A DNA stretch of 64,000 nt from an uncultured SAR86 cluster bacterium (GTDB taxonomy: Bacteria > Pseudomonadota > Gammaproteobacteria > Magnimaribacterales > D2472), in contig CACELG010000001.1 in NCBI GenBank assembly GCA_902560315.1, forward strand, positions 220,871 through 284,870, written 5' to 3'. The position numbers and the translations under genes were made by a program. Below are positions 13,469 to 20,121 of the stretch, in pieces. The notes beneath the pieces are model-generated. The model ran no database searches, was not told the origin of the DNA, and worked only from the letters and a program-made list of their open reading frames with translations. Each line of letters starts with the position of its first letter. Position 1 is the stretch's first letter.

Positions 13469-14435
13469 GTTTTTCAGGGATAACTCCTCTTACCCCACCT
13501 CTTGGATCTTTTACATCTCCATCACGTCTAGGTATTAAATGTATGTGACAGTGAAAGATTGTCTGACCTGCTGATACACCAGAATTAATTCCAATATTAA
13601 AACCTGTAATAGTTTTATCTTTCTTTTCTAAATTATGTTTAACAGAAAATAAAATTTTATTAATTGAATTGATCTCAGATTGTTCTAAATCAAAATAGTC
13701 TGACACATGTCTTTTTGGAATAACCAAATGATGACCTTTTGTAACTGGAAAATTATCTTTAATTGCAAATGCAAACTCATTCTCTTCTATTTTCTTTCGT
13801 TTTAAATTACAAAAAACACAACCTTCTTCTCGGTATTCAAAAAATTTACCAATATCGCGCAAATCAGCATTGTCCAAGTTTCTTTTTTGCCTATTACATG
13901 TATAACAGAGTGACTGAAGGTTTGATATATCATTTGAACCACCCTTAGACCTGGGTATTATGTGGTCAACATCGAGACTTTTTTCTTTATTGCTAATTCC
14001 ACATAGTTCACATTTGCCTTTTGCACGTTTCAAAACCTCATATCTTATACTTCCTGGAATAGGGTCATTAGAAAGATGTCTGTGTGACCAAATCCTTTCA
14101 CCTCTCTTTTGGATGTACTCAGATATTTTTAAGTCACAAATCTTAATAAGTGATTTTTGTTGATCTTTTGAAAGTTTGTCAAAACCATCTAGACAATATT
14201 TTGACCCCTCTTTGGAAGTTATCTTTCTGTTTTTGGTTAATACTTTTCCAACCATATTTTTGGTCACTAACTCATAGTATTCTTTTTGACTTGTATCATA
14301 AGAGAGAAGATCTTGTGCAATTCTGGATATTTCTGCTGATCCACCATGTTTTAAAAGTGTTTTGATCATTACTGGTTGATAGATGTGAGACATTCTCATA
14401 TCTTTTTGCAAGAAATCTTTTAATTTTTTATACAT
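13458..14435 (-). CDS. HNH nuclease-HIT hydrolase fusion protein
   Basis: A 325-residue three-part protein. Residues 1-120 form a helical, probably winged-helix-like domain (YQPVMIKTLLKHGGSAEISR near 19-38, TKNMVGKVLTKNRKIT near 58-73). Residues 135-185 form an HNH endonuclease domain with zinc cysteines C142/C145 and C177/C180 and the catalytic-type DVDHIIPRSKGG. Residues 204-325 form a HIT domain with CVFC at 206-209, VTKGHHLVIPKRH and the histidine triad HCHIHLIPR at 295-303. HNH domains usually cut DNA and HIT domains hydrolyse or transfer nucleotides, so a DNA-end-processing or repair role is an inference only. Both active sites look intact. Confidence 0.85.
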   Translation of the reverse strand: MYKKLKDFLQKDMRMSHIYQPVMIKTLLKHGGSAEISRIAQDLLSYDTSQKEYYELVTKNMVGKVLTKNRKITSKEGSKYCLDGFDKLSKDQQKSLIKICDLKISEYIQKRGERIWSHRHLSNDPIPGSIRYEVLKRAKGKCELCGISNKEKSLDVDHIIPRSKGGSNDISNLQSLCYTCNRQKRNLDNADLRDIGKFFEYREEGCVFCNLKRKKIEENEFAFAIKDNFPVTKGHHLVIPKRHVSDYFDLEQSEINSINKILFSVKHNLEKKDKTITGFNIGINSGVSAGQTIFHCHIHLIPRRDGDVKDPRGGVRGVIPEKQKY

Positions 14436-14481
14436 GCTAAAATTATCTCATAATAAATTTGGGTGGGGTAAGAATACTCTG

Positions 14482-14509
14482 CTACTGTGGAGTAGATAAA
14501 GGTGTCTAC
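14482..14509 (+). promoter_or_regulatory. Two mutually exclusive small hairpins over the ribosome site of the 50-residue ORF
   Basis: CTACT (14482-14486) can pair with AGTAG (14491-14495), or GTAGA (14492-14496) can pair with TCTAC (14505-14509). The second hairpin places AAAGG (14498-14502), the likely Shine-Dalgarno of the ORF at 14515, in its loop. The stems are only 5 bp, so a switch is suggestive rather than shown. Confidence 0.25.
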
Positions 14510-14514
14510 ATAAT

Positions 14515-14667
14515 ATGAGTAAAAAATTATTAATTTCTAATTCAATTATGTGGGCAGCAGCAATCCTTGTTGTTGCTATAGTTGAAGATAAACAGTTTGC
14601 AATTTTGATGCTTGTTGTATTAGCAACAACTTCATTAATGTTTTTAAAGAAAGGAAATAAGGTATAA
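14515..14667 (+). CDS. 50-residue small membrane protein, unknown
   Basis: A short gene in the 319-base stretch between the HNH-HIT gene and the cyclase-like gene. ATG at 14515 has AAAGG 12 bases upstream. The product MSKKLLISNSIMWAAAILVV continues to a second hydrophobic segment (FAILMLVVLATTSLMF) and ends LKKGNKV: two membrane spans separated by a short acidic turn (VEDKQ) and flanked by lysines, a plausible hairpin with both ends cytoplasmic. I do not recognise the family. The codon pattern is like its neighbours, which supports a real gene. Confidence 0.55.
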   Translation: MSKKLLISNSIMWAAAILVVAIVEDKQFAILMLVVLATTSLMFLKKGNKV

Positions 14668-14668
14668 T
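14663..14668 (+). promoter_or_regulatory. Perfect TATAAT just before the cysteine-rich micro-ORF
   Basis: TATAAT ends 6 bases before the ATG at 14675, so transcription from it would start at or next to that ATG and give a leaderless message. It also contains the stop codon of the 50-residue ORF. The upstream region has no good -35 match (T-rich only), so this is weak. Confidence 0.22.
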
Positions 14669-14674
14669 TAGTTT

Positions 14675-14722
14675 ATGTGTGATTGTTGTGATTGCTGCGA
14701 GTGTTCTTGCTGCTCTAAATAG
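14675..14722 (+). CDS. 15-residue cysteine-rich micro-ORF
   Basis: ATG at 14675 to TAG at 14720-14722 encodes MCDCCDCCECSCCSK: eight cysteines, arranged as CxCC, CxC and CC, with two Asp, one Glu and two Ser between them. There is no clear Shine-Dalgarno; a TATAAT lies 6 bases upstream. A chance TGT/TGC-rich tract is possible, but a run of eight Cys codons in 15, bounded by start and stop, is unusual in an AT-rich genome. A metal-binding or metallothionein-like peptide, or a regulatory leader, would be inference. Confidence 0.35.
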   Translation: MCDCCDCCECSCCSK

Positions 14723-14738
14723 TAAAATTTAATAGCCT

Positions 14739-14766
14739 TAAATTTAAATAAGCTCTACCAAAGAGC
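14739..14766 (-). terminator. Probable terminator at the end of the cyclase-like gene
   Basis: On the minus strand GCTCT-TTGGT-AGAGC (14766-14752) forms a 5-bp stem overlapping the stop codon and is followed by the T-rich TTATTTAAATTT. Just beyond, AAATTTAA and TTAAATTT (14725-14732 and 14738-14745) form a second, AT-only 8-bp stem that competes with the tail. Confidence 0.4.
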
Positions 14767-15693
14767 AACTGGGTTAATGATCATTTGCACAGCTCCTTTA
14801 AGTTTTGGTTGGCCTAAGACAAATAAAAATTCTGTAACGTTATCTTCAGCTAGTTTGCCTGTATTCATTGTTTCTAGAATATAAATACCATTCTCTTTAA
14901 TCAGGGTAACGTGATCGTAGTAGACTAAATCACCTTCAATTGGTGGAACTGCACCCAAGCCCCATGTATCAGCCCCAACAGCCATTGGACTTAATGATGC
15001 CAAATAAATAGCAGCATCATTTGTAATTCCAGGTATTGTGCTTCCCCACAACTCAGGAGAGCTTTTTAAGTATGCATCTGTCCAACCTGTATGAAAAAGA
15101 ATGATATCCCCTTCTTGAAACTTAATATTTTGTTGTTTAGCTGCATTCTTAATATCTTCTCTTGTAATTCCTTGACCACCCTCCATTGAATCAATTCCAT
15201 AATATTTCGCCATATTGATAACAATACCTCGACCTACAAGTGGAGGTACTTTCTCAATACCAAATTTTGTCAATCCAGTTATAAAAGAAAAGTCAGCACC
15301 TTTTTGACAGTTATAAAAGATATCATCGTCACCTATATGTCCTAAGCCATCAAGCTGAGGACCTGTTCCAATCCACATCTGTAGGATATCGTCGTTATAG
15401 GTAATGTCATATCCAAAGTCTGTTGTTGTATCTCTTCCAAAGTGTTGATTGGGTTGAACAACTTGAAGTTCTGTATACCTTGGTGGAAAAGCTGGCATAC
15501 CTGGTTCGATAACAATACCAAGACCATGCGACATTCCCTTTTTTACAAGCTTTATTGCTTTTAATGTATTTTCATTTGATATTAGATTTGCAGCACCAAC
15601 CTCATCATCTTCGCCCCATTTAGAAATTTCGCACCCATCATCTGAGATTGCAAAAAAAGAAATAAATAAAATACAAAAAATTGAATTACGCAT
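14755..15693 (-). CDS. Exported cyclase-family metal-dependent hydrolase (kynurenine formamidase-like fold)
   Basis: A 312-residue protein with an N-terminal signal peptide (MRNSIFCILFISFFAIS). The body matches the cyclase/arylformamidase family: SHGLGIVIEPGMPAFP near residue 53, TGPQLDGLGHIGDD near 110 where the family's metal motif HxGTHxDxxxH normally sits, and the later IILFHTGWTDAY. The first His of the canonical motif appears replaced (GTGPQLDG), so the metal set may be atypical. The true substrate is unknown; KynB function should not be assumed. A strong Shine-Dalgarno AGGAGGTCG lies just upstream of its ATG. Confidence 0.8.
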   Translation of the reverse strand: MRNSIFCILFISFFAISDDGCEISKWGEDDEVGAANLISNENTLKAIKLVKKGMSHGLGIVIEPGMPAFPPRYTELQVVQPNQHFGRDTTTDFGYDITYNDDILQMWIGTGPQLDGLGHIGDDDIFYNCQKGADFSFITGLTKFGIEKVPPLVGRGIVINMAKYYGIDSMEGGQGITREDIKNAAKQQNIKFQEGDIILFHTGWTDAYLKSSPELWGSTIPGITNDAAIYLASLSPMAVGADTWGLGAVPPIEGDLVYYDHVTLIKENGIYILETMNTGKLAEDNVTEFLFVLGQPKLKGAVQMIINPVALW

Positions 15694-15715
15694 TTCGACC
15701 TCCTATAGCCCTCAA

Positions 15716-15737
15716 CATTATTATAATCACAATAATG
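15716..15737. promoter_or_regulatory. Inverted repeat in the divergent promoter region
   Basis: CATTATT-ATAATCAC-AATAATG is a perfect 7-bp inverted repeat. It contains TATAAT on the plus strand (15722-15727) and TATAAT on the minus strand (15725-15720), so it could be an operator over divergent -10 elements of the cyclase-like gene and the methyltransferase gene cluster. Confidence 0.4.
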
Positions 15738-15778
15738 AATATATTTAAGGTAACAAAAAAATATGATTTAATTGATTC

Positions 15779-16225
15779 ATGAATAATAAAATACCGCCGC
15801 CTATAGTTACTTTAGTTTTTGGATTAGCAATCTATTTTTCTAGATCTATATTCCCTGATTTTAGCAATGCAATATTTAATATTATCAGCATGCTGCTGAT
15901 AATATCGGGACCGTTTATTCTTATATCTGCAGTAAGATCATTTAAAGCTCACCAAACCACAATTAATCCAATTAATATTGATAAGGCAACCTCATTGGTT
16001 CAATCAGGAACTTTTAAATATTCAAGAAACCCAATGTATTTAGGGATGGCAATAATTCTTCTTTCAATATCATTTAAATTCAATCTTATAGGAGGAATTT
16101 TTTTTACTTTGCTTTTTGCTATTTACATAACAAGATTTCAGATTATTCCAGAAGAGGCTGTAATGGAAAAATTATTTGGTGAAGATTTTCAAAAATACAA
16201 GGGCAAAACAAGAATGTGGATTTAA
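15779..16225 (+). CDS. Isoprenylcysteine/phospholipid methyltransferase-family membrane protein
   Basis: A 148-residue integral membrane protein with about four hydrophobic segments and the family signature YSRNPMYLGMAIILL near residue 81, followed by the C-terminal pattern RFQIIPEEAVMEKLFGEDFQKYK, where the Glu-Glu and FG..Y..Y residues are conserved in bacterial ICMT/PEMT-like methyltransferases. These transfer methyl from SAM to lipid-linked or small substrates; the bacterial substrates are mostly unknown. First gene of a tightly packed plus-strand run to 20121. Confidence 0.85.
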   Translation: MNNKIPPPIVTLVFGLAIYFSRSIFPDFSNAIFNIISMLLIISGPFILISAVRSFKAHQTTINPINIDKATSLVQSGTFKYSRNPMYLGMAIILLSISFKFNLIGGIFFTLLFAIYITRFQIIPEEAVMEKLFGEDFQKYKGKTRMWI

Positions 16226-16229
16226 TATT

Positions 16230-16400
16230 ATGTCGTATCAAGCCCATTTATTTGTTGCATTAACAATTGGATTTATTGGAACAATTTTTTGTATATCCTT
16301 ATATCAAATGAATAAGGTCAAACAAGCACAAATATTTTTATTTTTAACTATAGGAATGATGGCTTTTTGGATGTTTGTAGCTACAGGATATTTGTTATAA
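16230..16400 (+). CDS. 56-residue small membrane protein, unknown
   Basis: Starting at the ATG at 16230, 4 bases after the previous stop, it encodes MSYQAHLFVALTIGFIGTIF and then a second hydrophobic stretch (IFLFLTIGMMAFWMFVATGYLL) after the polar turn QMNKVKQAQ. Two transmembrane helices, both ends probably outside. An in-frame upstream ATG at 16176 lies inside the methyltransferase gene and gives a charged extension, so I chose the internal start. No recognised family; the position suggests co-transcription with the methyltransferase and GFA genes. Confidence 0.6.
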   Translation: MSYQAHLFVALTIGFIGTIFCISLYQMNKVKQAQIFLFLTIGMMAFWMFVATGYLL

Positions 16401-16406
16401 GTTTTT

Positions 16407-16772
16407 ATGAAAGAATATACTGGAAGCTGTCACTGTGGGGGAGTTAAATTTAAATTTAAATCTGATGAATTAGTTCAAATATGGAATTGTAATTGTTCAA
16501 TTTGTGGCATGCTTAATTATCAACACCTTTTTGTAAAACATGATTTGTTTGAGCTAATCTCAGGAAAAGAATTAATTTCAGAATATAATTTTGAAAGCGG
16601 GTCGGCAAAACATTATTTTTGTAAAAAATGTGGAATTAAGTCTTTTTATCAACCCAGATCTCACCCCGAAATGTTTAGTATAAACCTAAGATGTGTTGAA
16701 GATCCTCCTGAGGTAATAGAGGTAATTCATTTTGATGGGATAAATTTTGAAGAGAGCATTAAAAAAATATGA
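16407..16772 (+). CDS. GFA-family zinc protein (glutathione-dependent formaldehyde-activating enzyme-like)
   Basis: A 121-residue protein with the zinc-binding cysteine layout of the GFA/CENP-V fold: GSCHCGGVKF near residue 6, NCNCSICGMLN near residue 28 and YFCKKCGIKSFYQPR near residue 70. Family members bind glutathione adducts or unknown small molecules; most are not proven formaldehyde enzymes. It overlaps the following SMR gene by 4 bases (ATGA). A second, divergent GFA protein lies at 21077-21526. Confidence 0.88.
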   Translation: MKEYTGSCHCGGVKFKFKSDELVQIWNCNCSICGMLNYQHLFVKHDLFELISGKELISEYNFESGSAKHYFCKKCGIKSFYQPRSHPEMFSINLRCVEDPPEVIEVIHFDGINFEESIKKI

Positions 16773-17089
16773 ATGTTTATGTAATGCTGTTTACTGCAAT
16801 ATTTTTTGAGATTCTTGGAACAATGCTTTTGCCAGCATCACAAAACTTTACAAAAATTTTTCCTACAATTGTTTTATTAATTTCATATGCAATATCTTTT
16901 TATTTTTTGGCAATTGTTTCCCAAAAGTTACCTTTATCAATTGTCTATGCCTCTTGGTCGGGAGTAGGAATATTTTCAATAGCAATATTAAGTTATATTT
17001 TTTATAAGCAAACTTTAAATTGGCAAATAATTTTAGGACTTTTCTTTATAGTCATAGGCGTAACAATTGTGAACATATTTAAAACATGA
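16769..17089 (+). CDS. Small multidrug resistance (SMR) family transporter
   Basis: A 106-residue, four-helix inner-membrane protein of the EmrE type. The essential membrane carboxylate is Glu14 (AIFFEILGTMLLPAS), and Tyr60 and Trp63 of the substrate pocket are present in IVYASWSGVGIFSI, at the same numbering as in EmrE. Known members export cationic drugs, guanidinium or polyamines by proton antiport as dimers. It overlaps both neighbours by ATGA, so it is translated with the GFA and SDR genes. Confidence 0.9.
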   Translation: MNVYVMLFTAIFFEILGTMLLPASQNFTKIFPTIVLLISYAISFYFLAIVSQKLPLSIVYASWSGVGIFSIAILSYIFYKQTLNWQIILGLFFIVIGVTIVNIFKT

Positions 17090-17949
17090 AAAATTTTGAG
17101 AATAAAGTTGCCCTAATTACTGGTGCTGCCTCTGGAATAGGAAGAGCACTTGCTATGGAGTTGGCTGATTTGGGTTGCAGCCTAGCACTGGTTGACTGGA
17201 ATGCGGAATCACTTGAAGAAACAAAACAACTTGCAAGAAAGAAAAATATCTCAGTATCCACACACGCATTTGATTTAAGAGATAGAGATAAAATAGAATC
17301 TTTGCCTATTGAAGTTTTAGAGGCTCACAAGCAAATAGATATGGTATTTAATAATGCTGGAGTCTCAGTGGTTGGAACTATTGATGAAGTTGACCAGGAA
17401 GATTGGGATTGGGGGCTAGACATTCTTTTACACTCTGTTATCAAGATGACCACAACTTTTCTTCCCCATTTAGAAAAAAGACCTGAAGCAGCAATTGTTA
17501 ATGTGTCATCAATTTTTGGCTTGTTTAGTGTCCCAAGACAATCAATTTATAACGTCGGTAAGTTTGGAGTGAAAGCCTTCACTGAATCTCTATCACTTGA
17601 ATTAAAAGTATCAGATTCTCCAGTTGAGGCTTATTGTGTTTTTCCAGGACATATAGGGACAAACATATATCAGTCTTCAAGGTTTAAAAGCTTTCAGCCT
17701 GAAACCTTTTTTGGTCCAGCGCCCACAAAAGAAGAGGCAATAGTAGCTTTCAAAGACAATGCACCAACTAGCCCTGAAAAAGCTGCAAAAGTTATTCTAA
17801 AAAATATAAAAAAGAAGAAAAATAGAATACTTATTGGTTTTGATGCCCATTTTTATGATATTACCAGCAGACTATTTCCGAACCATTTCTTAAAGATAAT
17901 ATGGATATTACCCGTTATTAGAAATCTTTTTAAATTTAAAAAAAATTAA
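17086..17949 (+). CDS. Short-chain dehydrogenase/reductase
   Basis: A 287-residue classical SDR. The nucleotide-binding motif TGAASGIGRALAMEL is at about residue 12, followed by VDWNAESLE after beta-2, where Asp suggests NAD rather than NADP preference. NNAGVSVVG lies near residue 90, and the catalytic Ser and YxxxK are in VNVSSIFGL and IYNVGKFGVKAFTES. A C-terminal basic/hydrophobic tail (KNIKKKKNRILIGFDAHFYD and following) may contact the membrane. Substrate unknown. Coupled to the SMR gene by a 4-base overlap. Confidence 0.92.
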   Translation: MKNFENKVALITGAASGIGRALAMELADLGCSLALVDWNAESLEETKQLARKKNISVSTHAFDLRDRDKIESLPIEVLEAHKQIDMVFNNAGVSVVGTIDEVDQEDWDWGLDILLHSVIKMTTTFLPHLEKRPEAAIVNVSSIFGLFSVPRQSIYNVGKFGVKAFTESLSLELKVSDSPVEAYCVFPGHIGTNIYQSSRFKSFQPETFFGPAPTKEEAIVAFKDNAPTSPEKAAKVILKNIKKKKNRILIGFDAHFYDITSRLFPNHFLKIIWILPVIRNLFKFKKN

Positions 17950-17951
17950 AT

Positions 17952-18794
17952 ATGTTTTCAAGATTAGACCACTTAATAGTTGCTGTTAATGATTTAGAGG
18001 AAGCAGAGGCAAACTATACTAAAGTATTTGGAATGGAGTCTGTATGGAAAGGTGAACACAAAGCACTGGGAACTTCTAATGTAATATTCAATTTTAAAAA
18101 TACATATTTTGAACTTTTGGCTGCCAAAGGAGAAGGCCTTGGCGCTGAACTAGTTAAAAATATGATAAAAGAAAAAGGAGAAGGGTTAATTGGAATAGTT
18201 TTTGGAACTAAAAATATTAATCAGTGCTCTAGCCAGTTAAAAGAGATAGGGTATTCAATTTCTGAAATATCTGATGGAGAGGGTATTGATGGCAAGACAA
18301 ATCAAATTAGAAATTGGAAAAACCTATTTCTTCCGCCTGAATTAACACGAGGACTTTTTTCTTTCATTATTGAGCATACTAACGGAGAGCTCCCAGCAGC
18401 AGACAAATATTCAAAAGCTGTTTTGAATAAATTAGACCATGTTGTTATTAACACAAATGATGCAGACGGTTTTATTAGCATTTACAAAGATGTTTTTAAT
18501 ATTCGGTTGGCGTTGGATAAGGTAATTGAACATTGGGAAAGAAGAATACTATTTTTTAGATTAAACGAAACAACCATAGAGGTTATCGAAGAAAAAAATG
18601 AGAAAGACTCATTAGATACCTTATGGGGCTTAGCATGGGAAGTTGATTCAATTGAAGAGGCTCATAAAAGACTTTCTGATCAAGGCATCGATTTAACACC
18701 GATTAAAAAAGGTTTAAAAGAAAACACTTTAGTTACAACAATTAAATCTCATACACACAATGTCCCAACATTATTAATTGAGCACAAAAAGTGA
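17952..18794 (+). CDS. Two-module VOC (glyoxalase/dioxygenase-fold) protein
   Basis: A 280-residue protein made of two VOC modules. The first begins RLDHLIVAVNDLEEAEANYT with a candidate ligand Glu in YFELLA; the second begins KLDHVVINTNDADGFISIYK near residue 159 and has TTIEVIEE. The two-module layout is that of Glyoxalase_3-type proteins and extradiol dioxygenases; metal ligands appear as His/Glu pairs. The substrate cannot be told. It lies 2 bases after the SDR gene and overlaps the YeiH-like gene by 4 bases. Confidence 0.8.
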   Translation: MFSRLDHLIVAVNDLEEAEANYTKVFGMESVWKGEHKALGTSNVIFNFKNTYFELLAAKGEGLGAELVKNMIKEKGEGLIGIVFGTKNINQCSSQLKEIGYSISEISDGEGIDGKTNQIRNWKNLFLPPELTRGLFSFIIEHTNGELPAADKYSKAVLNKLDHVVINTNDADGFISIYKDVFNIRLALDKVIEHWERRILFFRLNETTIEVIEEKNEKDSLDTLWGLAWEVDSIEEAHKRLSDQGIDLTPIKKGLKENTLVTTIKSHTHNVPTLLIEHKK

Positions 18795-19705
18795 CATTAT
18801 TTATAGGAGTCTTGTTAGCGTTTACAGCAATATTGATAGGATCTCCTTTGTTGGCGTTACTGTTTGGGTCGGTCTTAGTTATAATTTTTAAATTTCCAAG
18901 CAACCATATAAATCAATCACTTGGGACTAATTTCTTACAAATTGGAATTATTATTATTGGCCTTACAATGTCAGCATCCAATGCTTTAGAGGTTACTGCA
19001 AAATATTTCCCTTATATCTCAATTTTTGTAATTACAATTTTTATAGTCGGAATATTTTTAGCCAATCTCCTTAAAGTTGATAAAAGAATGGGATTATTGA
19101 TTGCTTCAGGAACAGCTATATGCGGCGCAACCGCAATGGCAGCAATCGCATCACTAATAAAAGCGAAACCAAAAGACTTATTGGTTGCTTTTGGGATGGT
19201 GTTTATTTTTAATGCTATATCTATTGGAATATTTCCTGTTATTGGAAATAGTATAGGGATGACTAATGAGGCTTTTGGAGCATGGGTTGCAATGGCAATT
19301 CATGACACGAGCTCTGTTCTTGGTGCTGCAATGGCCTATGGCGGAAGCACCATTGAAATTGCGACGACACTAAAGCTAGGAAGAACCATATGGTTGATAC
19401 CACTGATATTATTAATTGGATTGCTTTATAAAGATAATAACAACTCAAAAATAAAATTCCCAATTTTTATTTTCATTTTTGTTATAGCTCTTTTGCTTGG
19501 ATCTTATCTAAATCTAGCTCAAAACACATTGTCGCTATTAGAGTCAATAAGTAAGATATTTTTGATAGCTGCACTTTTCTGCATTGGAACACAAATCAAC
19601 TATGAATCAATGAAAGGAATAGAAATCAAGACCCTTTCAATAGCGCTTATTTTATGGATCTTTGCATCAGTAGTTGCATACCTCTTAATTGATTTATTAA
19701 TATAA
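18791..19705 (+). CDS. YeiH/UPF0324-family putative membrane transporter
   Basis: A 304-residue, multi-span membrane protein beginning with GTG. Conserved family segments are GTNFLQIGIIIIGLTMS near residue 43, ASGTAICGATAMAAIASLIK near 105, AMAIHDTSSVLGAAMAYG near 168 and TLKLGRTIWLIPL near 193. Some members are annotated as sulfate/sulfite exporters, but the function is unproven. Its place in a cluster of redox and VOC enzymes hints at export of a small oxyanion product, which is inference only. Confidence 0.87.
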   Translation: MTLFIGVLLAFTAILIGSPLLALLFGSVLVIIFKFPSNHINQSLGTNFLQIGIIIIGLTMSASNALEVTAKYFPYISIFVITIFIVGIFLANLLKVDKRMGLLIASGTAICGATAMAAIASLIKAKPKDLLVAFGMVFIFNAISIGIFPVIGNSIGMTNEAFGAWVAMAIHDTSSVLGAAMAYGGSTIEIATTLKLGRTIWLIPLILLIGLLYKDNNNSKIKFPIFIFIFVIALLLGSYLNLAQNTLSLLESISKIFLIAALFCIGTQINYESMKGIEIKTLSIALILWIFASVVAYLLIDLLI

Positions 19706-19728
19706 GATTATGAATGTGAGAATAAATA

Positions 19729-20121
19729 ATGTTTAGTCATGTAATGCTAGGAACAAACGATATAGAAGAATCTAGAAAGTTTTATGATGAGTTATTTGAT
19801 GCGCTTGGAGCTCGCCCTGGGCGAATGTATCCAAGTCGGACCGGAGAGAAAAGGTATTTCTATAACTTTAAAGATACTAGTTTTGCTATTTCAGAACCAA
19901 TAGATGGCAATCCAGCAACAGTAGCAAACGGAGGAACAATTGGATTCAATGTAGAGAGCATTGAACAAGGAGATGCCTGGCATAAAGCTGGTATTGAAAA
20001 TGGCGGAACTTCTATTGAAGAAGCGCCTGGTATCAGAGACTATGGTAAGTTTAAAATGTATTTAGCGTATTTAAGAGATCCAACTGGGCATAAACTATGC
20101 GCTCTCCTTGCTATAAAGTAA
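19729..20121 (+). CDS. Single-module VOC family protein
   Basis: A 130-residue glyoxalase-like protein starting MFSHVMLGTNDIEESRKFYD, with the typical C-terminal YLRDPTGHKLCAL. His4, His95-type and Glu positions of the VOC metal site are partly present (the first module strand has His, the last GHKL replaces GHxxE). It probably acts as a dimer; substrate unknown. It ends the plus-strand run and overlaps the convergent esterase gene by 27 bases. Confidence 0.85.
   Translation: MFSHVMLGTNDIEESRKFYDELFDALGARPGRMYPSRTGEKRYFYNFKDTSFAISEPIDGNPATVANGGTIGFNVESIEQGDAWHKAGIENGGTSIEEAPGIRDYGKFKMYLAYLRDPTGHKLCALLAIK

Noticed and set aside
13458-14435. HNH domain as a homing endonuclease or mobile intron
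   Set aside because: It is fused in frame to an intact HIT domain, with no intron boundaries, repeats or interrupted gene around it.
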